Notes: a model not told the origin generated them from the letters alone. 56,252 nucleotides of DNA from Lachnospiraceae bacterium (GCA_015056975.1 SVFG01000006.1:1-56252), one strand, 5' to 3'; counted from the stretch's first letter, positions 24,474 to 33,942 are shown. Numbers and translations are program-made.

Positions 24474-25736
24474 ATGGCACTTAGTAAGAAGCCTGTGACA
24501 GGCATGAAGGATATTTTGCCCGAGGAGATGCAGATTCGTGATTATGTAATCGGTGTGATTAAGGAGACCTACGGAAAGTTCGGTTTTACTTCCATTGAGA
24601 CACCTTGCATGGAGCATATTGAAAATTTGACCAATAAACAGGGTGGCGACAATGAAAAGCTGATTTTTAAGATTTTGAAGCGTGGAGAGAAGCTGAATGT
24701 GGAGGCTGCAACCACGGAGGCTGAAGTTGTGGACGGCGGTTTGCGCTACGATTTGACGGTGCCTTTGGTGCGTTATTATTCCAATAATTCAGCACAGCTT
24801 CCTTCTCCCTTTAAGGCATTACAGATGGGGAATGTATGGCGTGCCGACAGACCGCAGAGAGGTCGTTATCGCCAGTTTATGCAGTGTGATATTGATATTT
24901 TCGGAGAACCCTCCAATTTGGCGGAAATCGAGCTGATTTTGGCAACCACCACCACATTGGGTAAGCTTGGTTTCAAAAATTTTGAAATCCGTATCAATGA
25001 CAGACAAATCTTAAAGGCAATGGCTGCTTACAGTGGTTTTGCAGAGGAAGATTATGATAATGTATTCATCACCTTAGACAAGATGGACAAGATTGGTCTC
25101 GAGGGTGTAGAAAAAGAACTTCTGGAAAACGACTTTGCGCAGGAATGTGTAGACAAGTATCTGGAGCTTTACAGAGGGCTTGAGAGCGCAGAGAATGGTG
25201 TGGCATATCTGGCAGAGAAGCTTGCAGGCGTGCTTGATGCATCTGTGGCAGAGGGCTTGCAGGAAATTATTGACAGTGTGGAGACTACCAAAGCGGCTGA
25301 CTTTAAGATGGTGTTTGATGCTACCTTAGTGCGTGGTATGTCCTATTACACCGGAACCATTTTTGAAATTGCCATACCCGAATTTGGCGGCAGCTGCGGT
25401 GGCGGTGGCAGATACGACAAGATGGTAGGCAAATTTACCGGAAATGATGTGCCTGCTTGTGGATTTTCCATCGGTTTTGAGCGTATTATCCTGCTTTTGA
25501 TGGAGAGTGGTTTCCAGATTCCCGGAAAGCCCCAAAAGGTAGCATACCTGATTGAAAAGGGTGTTGGCGGTGACAGATTATGTGAAGTAATCGCACAGGC
25601 GCAGGCTGCCCGCAAGGATGGTACACAAGTGCTGGTAGCCCGTATGAACAAGAACAAGAAGTTCCAGAAGGAGCAGCTTACCGCGGAAGGCTACGAGGAG
25701 TTTGTAGAGTTTTACAAGGAAGCACTAAAGAATTAG
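24474..25736 (+). CDS. hisS: Histidyl-tRNA synthetase
   Basis: A 420-residue class II histidyl-tRNA synthetase. The N-terminus KPVTGMKDILPEEMQIRDYV and motif 1 lead to the 'TTEAEVVDGGLRYDLTVPLVRYY' active-site block, motif 2 with 'GNVWRADRPQRGRYRQFMQCDIDIFGE', the His-specific segment 'LVRGMSYYTGTIFEI', and 'GSCGGGGRYDKMVGKFTG' with motif 3 'ACGFSIGFERI'. The C-terminal anticodon-binding domain is present but short. The enzyme loads His onto tRNA-His with ATP in the cytoplasm. ATG 24474 follows AAGAGG; the reading frame extends upstream to 24447 without a better site. It is followed after 88 bases by aspS, a frequent clostridial pair. Confidence 0.95.
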   Translation: MALSKKPVTGMKDILPEEMQIRDYVIGVIKETYGKFGFTSIETPCMEHIENLTNKQGGDNEKLIFKILKRGEKLNVEAATTEAEVVDGGLRYDLTVPLVRYYSNNSAQLPSPFKALQMGNVWRADRPQRGRYRQFMQCDIDIFGEPSNLAEIELILATTTTLGKLGFKNFEIRINDRQILKAMAAYSGFAEEDYDNVFITLDKMDKIGLEGVEKELLENDFAQECVDKYLELYRGLESAENGVAYLAEKLAGVLDASVAEGLQEIIDSVETTKAADFKMVFDATLVRGMSYYTGTIFEIAIPEFGGSCGGGGRYDKMVGKFTGNDVPACGFSIGFERIILLLMESGFQIPGKPQKVAYLIEKGVGGDRLCEVIAQAQAARKDGTQVLVARMNKNKKFQKEQLTAEGYEEFVEFYKEALKN

Positions 25737-25824
25737 CCTGAGGTGCGTATGCAATTGTAAGAGTAGAAGATTCAATTAGAAGATAGAATAGTAGAGCCGA
25801 ATAAGGCAGGAATGAGGAAGAATT

Positions 25825-27633
25825 ATGGCAGAATCAATGAAAGGTCTTAAGAGAACACACCGCTGCGGCGAGCTTTCCGCAGCCAATGTAGGTGAAGAAG
25901 TAACCGTCATGGGATGGGTACAGAAGCAAAGAAACAAGGGTGGTATTATCTTTGTTGATTTGCGTGACCGTGCCGGTATTTTACAGGTGATTTTTGAGGA
26001 GAGCGACTGCGGCGCAGAGAATTTTGAAAAGGCTGAGAAGCTGAGAAGTGAATTCGTTGTGGCAGTTGTTGGTAAGGTGACCAAGCGTGAGGGCGCAGTC
26101 AATGAAAACCTTGCTACCGGTGAGATTGAAGTGCGTGCAACACACTTGCGCATTTTGTCCGAGGCGCAGACCCCTCCTTTCCCCATTGAAGCGGATTCCA
26201 AGACCAAGGAAGAGCTTCGCTTAAAATACCGTTATCTGGATTTGAGAAGACCTGACTTGCAGAGGAATCTGATTTTGAGAAGCAAGATTGTAAATACAAT
26301 CCGCAACTTCATGAGTGATGAAGGATTTTTGGAGATTGAGACTCCTATTTTGAATAAATCTACCCCGGAGGGAGCAAGAGACTATCTGGTGCCCAGCCGT
26401 GTGCATCCCGGTACCTTTTATGCCCTGCCTCAGTCACCTCAGATTTTCAAGCAGCTTCTGATGTGCTCCGGCTACGACAGATATTTCCAGATTGCAAAGT
26501 GCTTCCGTGACGAGGATTTGCGTGCGGACAGACAGCCCGAGTTTACCCAGGTTGACCTTGAGATGTCCTTTGCGGATGTGGATGATGTAATCGACGCTAC
26601 CGAGAGAATGGTGGCAAACGTTTGCAAGGAGGCTATCGGTCTGGATGTACAGCTTCCCATTATGCGTATGACCTGGGATGAGGCTATGAACCGTTATGGT
26701 TCCGATAAGCCTGATACCCGTTTCGGTATGGAGCTTGTGGATGTTTCTGAGACTGTAAAGGACTGTGGCTTCGGTGTGTTTACCGGTGCTTTGGAAAACG
26801 GCGGCAGTGTGCGCGGTATCAATGTAAAAGGACAGGCTGAAATGCCCAGAAAGAAGATTGATGCGCTGGTTGAGTTTGCAAAGGGCTACGGTGTAAAGGG
26901 CCTGGCATATCTTGGTGTATTGCCTGACGGAACCTACAAGTCTTCCTTTGCAAAGTTTATGACAGAGGATGAGTTGAAGGCGTTGGTTGAGAAGATGGGC
27001 GGTGAGCCGGGCGACTTACTGCTGTTTGCGGCTGATAAATTGAAGCTTGTTTGGTCCGTACTTGGTGCACTTCGTATTGAGGTGGCAAAGCAGCTTGATA
27101 TAATCGATAACAACAAGTTTAACTTCCTGTGGGTAACTGAGTTCCCTGAGTTTGAGTGGAGCGAGGAGGATGAGAGATGGGTAGCAATGCATCATCCCTT
27201 CACCATGCCCATGGAGGAGGATGTACAGTATCTGGTTTCTGACCCTGAGCGTGTACGTACCAAGGCTTATGATATCGTATTGAACGGTGTTGAGCTGGGA
27301 GGCGGCAGTGTGAGAATCTTCCAGAGTGATGTACAGGAGAAGATGTTTGAGGCACTTGGCTTTACCAATGAAGAGGCACATGAGAAGTTTGGTTTCCTCT
27401 TGGATGCATTCAAGTATGGTGTACCTCCTCATGCAGGTCTGGCAATCGGTTTGGACCGTTTTGTTATGTTGCTTGTGAAGGCTGACAATATCCGTGAGGT
27501 TATCGCATTCCCCAAGGTGAAGGATGCATCCTGTCTGATGTCAGAGGCACCCGGTGTGGTGGATGCAAAGCAGCTTGAAGAACTGTATTTGCAGACTGTG
27601 GCAGTAGAAGCAAAAGAGTCTGAGGCAGAATAA
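25825..27633 (+). CDS. aspS: Aspartyl-tRNA synthetase
   Basis: A 602-residue bacterial-type aspartyl-tRNA synthetase. The OB-fold anticodon-binding domain is N-terminal (GWVQKQRNKGGIIFVDLRDRAG). The class II core follows: 'PEGARDYLVPSRV', 'LPQSPQIFKQLLM', motif 2 'FRDEDLRADRQPEFTQVD', the bacterial insert domain (about 290-420), and motif 3 'GLAIGLDRFVMLL'. It charges tRNA-Asp (and, in many Clostridia that lack AsnRS specificity, may also charge tRNA-Asn, which the sequence alone does not decide). ATG 25825 follows GAGGAAG. It lies 88 bases after hisS and is followed by a terminator-like stem. Confidence 0.95.
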   Translation: MAESMKGLKRTHRCGELSAANVGEEVTVMGWVQKQRNKGGIIFVDLRDRAGILQVIFEESDCGAENFEKAEKLRSEFVVAVVGKVTKREGAVNENLATGEIEVRATHLRILSEAQTPPFPIEADSKTKEELRLKYRYLDLRRPDLQRNLILRSKIVNTIRNFMSDEGFLEIETPILNKSTPEGARDYLVPSRVHPGTFYALPQSPQIFKQLLMCSGYDRYFQIAKCFRDEDLRADRQPEFTQVDLEMSFADVDDVIDATERMVANVCKEAIGLDVQLPIMRMTWDEAMNRYGSDKPDTRFGMELVDVSETVKDCGFGVFTGALENGGSVRGINVKGQAEMPRKKIDALVEFAKGYGVKGLAYLGVLPDGTYKSSFAKFMTEDELKALVEKMGGEPGDLLLFAADKLKLVWSVLGALRIEVAKQLDIIDNNKFNFLWVTEFPEFEWSEEDERWVAMHHPFTMPMEEDVQYLVSDPERVRTKAYDIVLNGVELGGGSVRIFQSDVQEKMFEALGFTNEEAHEKFGFLLDAFKYGVPPHAGLAIGLDRFVMLLVKADNIREVIAFPKVKDASCLMSEAPGVVDAKQLEELYLQTVAVEAKESEAE

Positions 27634-27646
27634 TTATAACTATCAT

Positions 27647-27695
27647 AAGGCCGGTAAAGTGGCGAGAACGCTTCTTAGCCGGCCTTAATTTATGA
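27647..27695 (+). terminator. Terminator after aspS
   Basis: AAGGCCGG (27647-27654) pairs perfectly with CCGGCCTT (27679-27686), with inner pairs (GGCG...CGCT). The tail AATTTA is short. Confidence 0.65.
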
Positions 27696-27707
27696 AAGAG
27701 GCGTAAG

Positions 27708-28439
27708 ATGGAAAAGCGGTATCTGCTCTCTGTAAAGCCCCTGCTTATGGATGAGGAGTTTCTTTGCAGAGCCTGTGAAAAACTGGATACAGAGCGTAAA
27801 AAGAAGGTGCAGCGGATAAAGGCAAGGGAGGCAAAAGCTCAGAGCGTGGGCGCAGGACTGTTGTTGCAATATGTGGTGCAAAAGATTGGCGGTCGGGACT
27901 ACATGGTGCAGGATAAGTGTGTGTCCGGGAAGCATACATCCGTGGAATGTGCATGTGGGGAGCCGGAAAGCGTTTTGCAACCATGTCTTGAGGAATTCAA
28001 CATAGAGGAGCTCCTCAAAGAGTTACAGTCTCCCGTGGAAATTGACTATACCTACGGCAGATTGGGCAAACCGTACTTTAAAAACCTGCCATGGTATTTC
28101 AGTATGTCACATTCCGGAGAATATGTTTTCTGTGCGGTATCTGATGAGGAAATCGGTGCAGATATTCAGATGTGTAAGCCCCTTAAGAATCATCATCTGG
28201 GAAAACGGTATTTTACAGAGCGGGAGCAGCAGCTTTTAGAGTGGAAGACAGAGGAAGAGCGGCAAAAATTATTTTATCGTCTATGGACGAAAAAGGAAGC
28301 TTATGGTAAGCTTACGGGAGACGGTATCGGTGATGCGGTAGGACTGGATACACAAGAGCTATCAGAAAGCGTATTGTGGGAAGAGTGGTATCTAAAGAAG
28401 GGCTACAGTATTGCGGTCTGCCGGTATCGGAAGGAATAA
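27708..28439 (+). CDS. 4'-phosphopantetheinyl transferase (Sfp type)
   Basis: A 243-residue Sfp-type phosphopantetheinyl transferase. The signature is 'GRLGKPYFKN' (118-126), 'FSMSHSGEYV' (131-140), IGADIQ (149-154) and the Mg-binding helix 'WTKKEAYGKLTGDGIG' (193-208), with Asp152 and Glu197. Gln154 replaces the usual Glu, which is tolerated in the family. It moves the phosphopantetheine arm from CoA to a carrier-protein serine. An insertion of about 35 residues (70-105) with several cysteines lies between the N-terminal and central parts. No carrier protein, NRPS or PKS gene is present in the window; it is directly followed by an ABC exporter pair. ATG 27708 follows GAGGCG. Confidence 0.85.
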   Translation: MEKRYLLSVKPLLMDEEFLCRACEKLDTERKKKVQRIKAREAKAQSVGAGLLLQYVVQKIGGRDYMVQDKCVSGKHTSVECACGEPESVLQPCLEEFNIEELLKELQSPVEIDYTYGRLGKPYFKNLPWYFSMSHSGEYVFCAVSDEEIGADIQMCKPLKNHHLGKRYFTEREQQLLEWKTEEERQKLFYRLWTKKEAYGKLTGDGIGDAVGLDTQELSESVLWEEWYLKKGYSIAVCRYRKE

Positions 28440-28455
28440 GGTGGGTAAGAAGCAT

Positions 28456-30207
28456 ATGAAACGATTGTTGATATACTTAAAAGACTATAAAAAGGAATCC
28501 GTACTGGCTCCTTTGTTTAAGCTGTTGGAGGCATTTTTTGAGCTGATGGTGCCTCTTGTTATGGCGAATATTATTGATAAGGGTATCTTACATAAGGACC
28601 ATCCGTACATTTTGAAGATGGGTCTGTGCCTTGTGGCGCTTGCGTTAATCGGTCTTGTGGCTGCCATCACGGCACAGTTTTTTGCAGCAAGAGCAGCGGT
28701 TGGCTTTGCTACCAAGCTTAGAACCGCACTGTTTGGACATATTCAGGGGTTGAACTTTACCAATATTGACAAGGCAGGCTCATCCACCATGATTACCCGT
28801 ATGACCAGCGATATCAATCAGGTGCAGAACGGTGTAAATATGGTGCTTCGTCTGTTTTTGCGTTCCCCCATAATCGTGTTCGGAGCAATGATTATGGCAT
28901 TCACCATTGATGTAGAATCCGCGCTGGTATTTGTGATAGCGATTCCGGTTTTAGCAATCGTGGTATTTGGTATTATGGTATGGACCATTCCCTACTACAA
29001 AAAGGTGCAGGGGCGATTGGACAAGGTACTTGGTATTACCAGAGAGAATCTGACCGGTGTCCGCGTTATCCGTGCATTCCACAGGGAAGCAGAGGAACAG
29101 GAGCAGTTTGAAGAAGAAAATCAGACACTTGCCACATTGCAGAAGTTTGTGGGCAAAATCAGTGCCTGCATGAATCCCGTGACTTACATCATTGTGAATG
29201 GTGCTGCCATGGCGCTGATTTATTTGGGGGCTATCAAGGTAAATATCGGTGCCCTGTCCCAGGGTGAGGTTGTGGCGATTTTAAACTATATGTCCCAGAT
29301 ATTGGTGGAGCTTGTAAAGCTTGCCAGCCTGATTATTACAATTACAAAAGCGCTTGCCTGTGCGGACAGAGTGTCTGCGGTATTTGAGATACAGAATGGA
29401 GAGAACACAGCTGCGGTGAAAACGGGAGAAAGGTGCCCGCAGACGGACGAAACTGCAAAGTCAGAACCCTACCTTGTCTTTGACCATGTGTCTTTAACCT
29501 ATGAGGGGGCGGGAGAAAAGACCCTTGAAAACATTCATTTTACGGTAAATAAAGGAGATACCATCGGCATTATCGGTGGTACCGGTTCCGGTAAGTCCTC
29601 CCTTGTGAATCTGTTGCCTGCCTTTTATCCGGTGACGGAGGGCAGTATCCGTCTGGAAGGAAAGGATTTAAAGGCATACTCTGAGGAGGAGCTTAGAAAT
29701 CGCATCGGTGTGGTTCCCCAGAAGGCAGTACTGTTTAAGGGAACCATAAAAAGCAATCTTCTCTGGGGAAAGCAAAATGCTACGGAGGAAGAGATGTGGC
29801 AGGCACTTGAGATTGCCCAGGCAAAGGAGATTGTGGAGGGCAAGGATGGTAAGCTTGAGGCATCTGTCTCCCAGAACGGTAAGAATCTGTCCGGAGGTCA
29901 GAGGCAGCGTCTCACCATCGCGCGTGCGTTGATACGCAAGCCTGAGATTTTGATTTTGGATGATTCGGCTTCGGCTCTTGATTATGCTACGGATGCAAAG
30001 CTCCGCAAAGCATTGAAAACGCTGGAAGACAGCACCACAACCTTTATTGTTTCCCAGAGACCCTCCAGTATCTCTCATGCAGATAAGATTATTGTTCTGG
30101 ATGACGGAGAGGTGGCAGGAATAGGTACTCATGAGGAGCTGCTTGCTTCCTGCGAGGTATATCAGGAAATTTACTATTCACAGTATGACAAGGAAAGTGC
30201 GGAGTAA
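28456..30207 (+). CDS. ABC exporter, subunit with degenerate Walker B
   Basis: A 583-residue fused permease-ATPase of the heterodimeric exporter type. Six membrane helices occupy about 1-320, then the ATPase: Walker A GGTGSGKSS, signature LSGGQRQR, Walker B ILILDD followed by SASALD. The catalytic Glu after Walker B is Asp, so this half forms the non-hydrolytic site. That matches TM287 of the TM287/288 pair and BmrC of BmrCD. The substrate is unknown (drug, peptide or lipid). ATG 28456 gives the usual N-terminus; GTG 28441, with AAGGA six bases upstream, is a plausible alternative start. The partner gene follows after four bases. Confidence 0.9.
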   Translation: MKRLLIYLKDYKKESVLAPLFKLLEAFFELMVPLVMANIIDKGILHKDHPYILKMGLCLVALALIGLVAAITAQFFAARAAVGFATKLRTALFGHIQGLNFTNIDKAGSSTMITRMTSDINQVQNGVNMVLRLFLRSPIIVFGAMIMAFTIDVESALVFVIAIPVLAIVVFGIMVWTIPYYKKVQGRLDKVLGITRENLTGVRVIRAFHREAEEQEQFEEENQTLATLQKFVGKISACMNPVTYIIVNGAAMALIYLGAIKVNIGALSQGEVVAILNYMSQILVELVKLASLIITITKALACADRVSAVFEIQNGENTAAVKTGERCPQTDETAKSEPYLVFDHVSLTYEGAGEKTLENIHFTVNKGDTIGIIGGTGSGKSSLVNLLPAFYPVTEGSIRLEGKDLKAYSEEELRNRIGVVPQKAVLFKGTIKSNLLWGKQNATEEEMWQALEIAQAKEIVEGKDGKLEASVSQNGKNLSGGQRQRLTIARALIRKPEILILDDSASALDYATDAKLRKALKTLEDSTTTFIVSQRPSSISHADKIIVLDDGEVAGIGTHEELLASCEVYQEIYYSQYDKESAE

Positions 30208-30210
30208 ACG

Positions 30211-31947
30211 GTGAAGGAAATGAGCAAATTTTCAACAGCAAAAAAAGTATTGAATTACATAAAAAAATATTGGTTTATGGTGGGCCTTTCCCTTGTTCTG
30301 GCAGCGGTGACAGTCATTCTGACCCTCTATATCCCCATCCTTACGGGTGATGCAGTGGACTTACTGTTGGGTAAGGGAATGGTGGACATGCAGGGGATTT
30401 GGCATATTCTTATAAAGATTGGAATTGCGGTACTTGCCACGGCCGTAGCCCAGTGGGTGATGAATACCTGTAACAATTATATTACTTATCAGGTGGTAAA
30501 GGATATCAGGGAGGATGCCTTCCGACATATTCACAAGCTGCCCTTAAAATATCTGGACGGTCATTCTACGGGAGATATTGTCAGCCGTGTCATTGCAGAT
30601 GTGGATACCTTTGCGGACGGTCTTTTGATGGGCTTTACCCAGTTTTTTACGGGAGTGCTTACAATTATAGGTACGCTGGGATTTATGCTTATGACCAATA
30701 TTCCCATAACCCTTGTGGTGGTATGTATTACGCCGGTGTCCTTCTTAGTGGCGAAATTCATTGCTACCAAGACCCATACCATGTTTACGGAGCAGTCAAA
30801 GACAAGGGGAGAGCAGACCGCGTTAATAGAGGAAATGGTTGGGAACCAAAAGATTGTAAAGACATTCTCCAGGGAAGAAGCGGTAAAGGAGCAATTTGAA
30901 GAAATCAATCAGAGACTGCAAAAGTGCTCTTTAAAAGCAATTTTCTTCTCCTCCATCACCAATCCTTCCACCCGTTTTGTAAACAGTCTGGTATATGCCG
31001 GAGTTGGTATTTTTGGTGCGTTTATTGCGATTTCAGGCGGTATCAGCGTGGGAAGACTTTCCTGTTTCCTAAGCTATGCAAACCAATATACCAAGCCTTT
31101 TAATGAGATTTCCGGCGTAATTACGGAACTACAGAATGCCTTTGTGTGTGCGGCACGTATTTTTGAACTGATGGAGGAAGCACCCCAGATACCGGATGCG
31201 GAGGATGCAGTAGTACTGACGGACCCTGCGGGAAACGTGGAGCTTTTCGATGTAAGCTTCAGCTATGTGCCGGAAAAGAAACTGATAGAAAATTTCAATT
31301 TACAGGTAAAGCCGGGACAGAGAGTAGCTATCGTAGGACCTACGGGTTGCGGAAAGACGACGGTCATCAATCTGTTAATGCGCTTCTATGATATAAACAG
31401 CGGCAGTATTTCGGTAGAGGGTGAGGATATCCGAAATATCACCAGAGGCAGTCTGCGCACCAATTACGGTATGGTGCTGCAGGAGACGTGGTTACGTGCC
31501 GGAAGTATCCGTGACAATATCCGTATGGGTAAACCGGAAGCTACAGAGGAAGAGGTGATTGCAGCAGCGAAGGCTGCCCATGCACACAGCTTTATCAAGC
31601 GTCTTCCGAACGGATACGACACGGTGATTACAGAGGACGGTGGAAGCCTGTCCCAGGGACAAAAGCAGCTTTTATGTATTGCAAGAGTAATGCTTTGTCT
31701 GCCGCCCATGCTCATATTGGATGAAGCAACCTCCTCCATTGATACCAGAACGGAGATAAAAATTCAGAATGCCTTCGCTACCATGATGAAGGGAAGAACC
31801 AGCTTCATCGTAGCCCACAGACTTTCCACTATCAGGGAAGCGGATGTAATTTTAGTCATGAAGGACGGCAATATTATAGAACAGGGCAATCACAAATCCC
31901 TTCTTGCAAAGGGTGGGTTTTACGCAGAATTGTACAATGCCCGCTAA
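30211..31947 (+). CDS. ABC exporter, catalytic subunit
   Basis: A 578-residue exporter half: six membrane helices (about 1-320) and an ATPase with Walker A GPTGCGKTT, a non-standard signature LSQGQKQLL and Walker B LILDEATSSID with the catalytic Glu present. Together with the preceding subunit this gives the canonical site here and a degenerate site that combines the Asp of the partner with the LSQGQ of this subunit, exactly the TM287/288 asymmetry. Start: GTG 30211 has GGAG six bases upstream, while ATG 30220 has none well placed. A terminator follows the stop codon and overlaps the RBS of the amidase gene. Confidence 0.9.
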   Translation: MKEMSKFSTAKKVLNYIKKYWFMVGLSLVLAAVTVILTLYIPILTGDAVDLLLGKGMVDMQGIWHILIKIGIAVLATAVAQWVMNTCNNYITYQVVKDIREDAFRHIHKLPLKYLDGHSTGDIVSRVIADVDTFADGLLMGFTQFFTGVLTIIGTLGFMLMTNIPITLVVVCITPVSFLVAKFIATKTHTMFTEQSKTRGEQTALIEEMVGNQKIVKTFSREEAVKEQFEEINQRLQKCSLKAIFFSSITNPSTRFVNSLVYAGVGIFGAFIAISGGISVGRLSCFLSYANQYTKPFNEISGVITELQNAFVCAARIFELMEEAPQIPDAEDAVVLTDPAGNVELFDVSFSYVPEKKLIENFNLQVKPGQRVAIVGPTGCGKTTVINLLMRFYDINSGSISVEGEDIRNITRGSLRTNYGMVLQETWLRAGSIRDNIRMGKPEATEEEVIAAAKAAHAHSFIKRLPNGYDTVITEDGGSLSQGQKQLLCIARVMLCLPPMLILDEATSSIDTRTEIKIQNAFATMMKGRTSFIVAHRLSTIREADVILVMKDGNIIEQGNHKSLLAKGGFYAELYNAR

Positions 31948-31969
31948 CTGTATAATGCACAGATTTGAT

Positions 31970-32012
31970 GCCTCCGGCATAGCATATAGAAAGCTATGTT
32001 GGAGGCTTTTTT
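31970..32012 (+). terminator. Terminator hairpin containing the amidase RBS
   Basis: GCCTCC-GG-CATAGC (31970-31983) pairs with GCTATG-TT-GGAGGC (31993-32006), a 14-bp stem with two G-T wobbles, followed by six T. The right arm holds GGAGG (32001-32005), the only good ribosome binding site of the amidase at 32013. So the fold both stops the exporter message and hides the amidase RBS. Confidence 0.8.
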
Positions 32013-32546
32013 ATGGCACTTGTGGTTTTGGATGCCGGTCACGGCGGTAACAATCCCGGAGCGGTTTACAACGGACGAAGGGAAAAGGATGACGTGCTTG
32101 CCCTAACTCTTGCAGTGGGTGATATTTTAGAGCAAAACGGAGTGGATGTGTATTATACCAGAACCTCTGATGTATATGAATCCCCCTATCAGAAGGCGAT
32201 GGAGGGAAATGCAGTGGGAGCGGACTATTTTGTATCCATTCATCGCAATTCCAGCCCCTATCCCAATCAGTATACGGGAATTGAAAGCCTGGTTTTCAGT
32301 CAATACGGAGAGGCTGCAAGATTGGCAGAAAATATTAACGAACAGCTTACGCAGGTGGGTTTTGCCGACCAGGGCGTGAATGAGCGTACCAATCTGGTGG
32401 TGTTAAACAGGACACAGATGCCCTCGGTGCTGGTGGAGGCAGGTTTCATCAACACGGATGCCGACAACGCCTTGTTTGATGAGCGTTTTAGTGAGATTGC
32501 ACAGGCAATTGCCGATGGGATTTTGACAACTCTGGGGACGGCTTAA
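32013..32546 (+). CDS. N-acetylmuramoyl-L-alanine amidase (Amidase_3)
   Basis: A 177-residue Amidase_3 zinc enzyme. The zinc ligands are His10 in DAGHGG, Glu24 in RREKDD and His77 in SIHRN; Glu142 in LVEAGF is the catalytic base. It cleaves the bond between MurNAc and the stem peptide of peptidoglycan. There is no signal peptide, so it may leave by another route, act on imported wall fragments, or be released by lysis. It is only the catalytic domain, without wall-binding repeats. The ATG comes right after the U-tract of the terminator and its GGAGG is inside the stem. It ends in a four-base overlap with the convergent Rieske gene. Confidence 0.88.
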   Translation: MALVVLDAGHGGNNPGAVYNGRREKDDVLALTLAVGDILEQNGVDVYYTRTSDVYESPYQKAMEGNAVGADYFVSIHRNSSPYPNQYTGIESLVFSQYGEAARLAENINEQLTQVGFADQGVNERTNLVVLNRTQMPSVLVEAGFINTDADNALFDERFSEIAQAIADGILTTLGTA

Positions 32547-32558
32547 TCCGTCCCGGAG
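32530..32558. terminator. Hairpin at the shared ends of amidase and Rieske genes
   Basis: CTCTGGGGACGG (32530-32541) pairs with CCGTCCCGGAG (32548-32558) with one bulge or wobble. It overlaps both stop codons. No strong T-run on either side, so a bidirectional terminator is only possible. Confidence 0.45.
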
Positions 32559-33871
32559 TTCCTGTCCTTTCTTGCCGGGCCGTCAAGCAGTGTACCGTCA
32601 GCTTCGAAGCGGGAGCCGTGGCAGGGGCAGTCATAGGTATTTTCCACGGGGTTATACTCCAGACTGCACCCCATGTGAGAGCATCGCTTCCCGGGAGTGA
32701 GCAGGGAAGCAGTACTGGTACCAAGCTCTGTAAAAAGATTTCGCACGGCGGTGCGGGTGAGTGCGCGCCCCGGAGCATAGAGAGCTGCATAGGGGGTGGG
32801 ACGTTTGCAAATTAAGTTCGTGAGAAGTCTTGCGGCTGTCATGGAGGTAGTCATGCCCCATTTCCCAAACCCGGTAGCTACATACCAGTAGGGTCTGAAA
32901 ACAGAATATTGCCCAATCAAAGGAAGTCGATCCAGGGTGATGCAATCCTGTGCGGACCATTTGTCTGTGACAGGGCTTCCGGGAAAATATTGTCCGGCCA
33001 GCATTTTAAGATTTTCATAAGGACATCCGATAGGACCTTTTCCGGTACGGTGCCCGCCACCTCCTAAGAGGATGGTGTCTTGGAAGGTTCTGATGGAAGG
33101 AGTGTCGGCGTCCAGACCGTAGAACATTCCGGGAGGCAGCTTGTCCTGTGTATTGGTACAGGAAAGAGCAACTGTGTAGGAACGCTCCTGATGCATCTTT
33201 AGAAAGTAAAAGCCGGGTACAATCAAAAATGGGTAATGACATGCAAAAATAATGTAGTCTGCCCGGACAGTGTGATTGTCGGTGAAGATTTCGTGCTTAT
33301 ACACCTTAAGTACCTTTGTATGTTCATAGACAGTTAAATTCCTTGCCACTGCGTCAAGAAAATGCAGGGGGTGGAACTGCGCCTGACCGGACAGACACAG
33401 AGCAGTATATTCCCCCTTGGAGTACAGGGAGGAAGGGATAGAAAGCTGCTTGTAGGCGGTATGTTCTCTTTCAAGAGTCAGTTTGCCGGAGGGTGATTTG
33501 CTGTAAAGGCAGGAGGGAAGACGCTCAAAATGACAGGGAATGGATAGTTCCCTTATCAGTGCTTCATAGTCTTCGATTGCCTGCATTCCTGCTTCTGCGT
33601 ACAAGTGAGCGTGAGCCGGATGGTTTGTCTGTAAAAGCTCCTGATAGATGGGACCGTGCTGCCATGTGATTTTTGCGGTGGTTAAGTGAGTCTGACCGCT
33701 TCCTATGGTGTTAGCCTCCAATACAACGGTTTCTATTCCCTGCTTTTGTAAAAAGTAAGCGGTGAGAATGCCGCATAATCCGCCTCCGATGACAACAGCC
33801 TCGGCTGTGATATCCCGGTTGAGTGTCTGAAAGGTAGTGAAGTTTCCTTCCTTTTCCCATATTGATTGCAT
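32543..33871 (-). CDS. FAD-dependent oxidoreductase with C-terminal Rieske domain
   Basis: A 442-residue protein. The N-terminal FAD-binding Rossmann fold is VVIGGGLCGILTAYF (26-40), with a long DAO-like oxidoreductase part. A Rieske [2Fe-2S] domain closes it: Cys397-x-His399 and Cys415-x2-His418 (RCSHMGC...CPCHGSRF). The substrate is unknown; this domain order is common in anaerobe and soil bacteria and is thought to be a soluble flavoprotein that passes electrons through the Rieske cluster. No signal peptide. The ATG 33871 has GGAGGTG upstream on the minus strand. The 11 bases GTTAGTTGGTA just above that RBS match the first part of the feoB operator palindrome. Confidence 0.88.
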   Translation of the reverse strand: MQSIWEKEGNFTTFQTLNRDITAEAVVIGGGLCGILTAYFLQKQGIETVVLEANTIGSGQTHLTTAKITWQHGPIYQELLQTNHPAHAHLYAEAGMQAIEDYEALIRELSIPCHFERLPSCLYSKSPSGKLTLEREHTAYKQLSIPSSLYSKGEYTALCLSGQAQFHPLHFLDAVARNLTVYEHTKVLKVYKHEIFTDNHTVRADYIIFACHYPFLIVPGFYFLKMHQERSYTVALSCTNTQDKLPPGMFYGLDADTPSIRTFQDTILLGGGGHRTGKGPIGCPYENLKMLAGQYFPGSPVTDKWSAQDCITLDRLPLIGQYSVFRPYWYVATGFGKWGMTTSMTAARLLTNLICKRPTPYAALYAPGRALTRTAVRNLFTELGTSTASLLTPGKRCSHMGCSLEYNPVENTYDCPCHGSRFEADGTLLDGPARKDRNSGTD

Positions 33872-33942
33872 ATAGCACCTCCGTTAGTTGGTATATTTTA
33901 GTTTGATGTAAGCTTTAGCAGAATATACTAAAAAAGGAAAAT

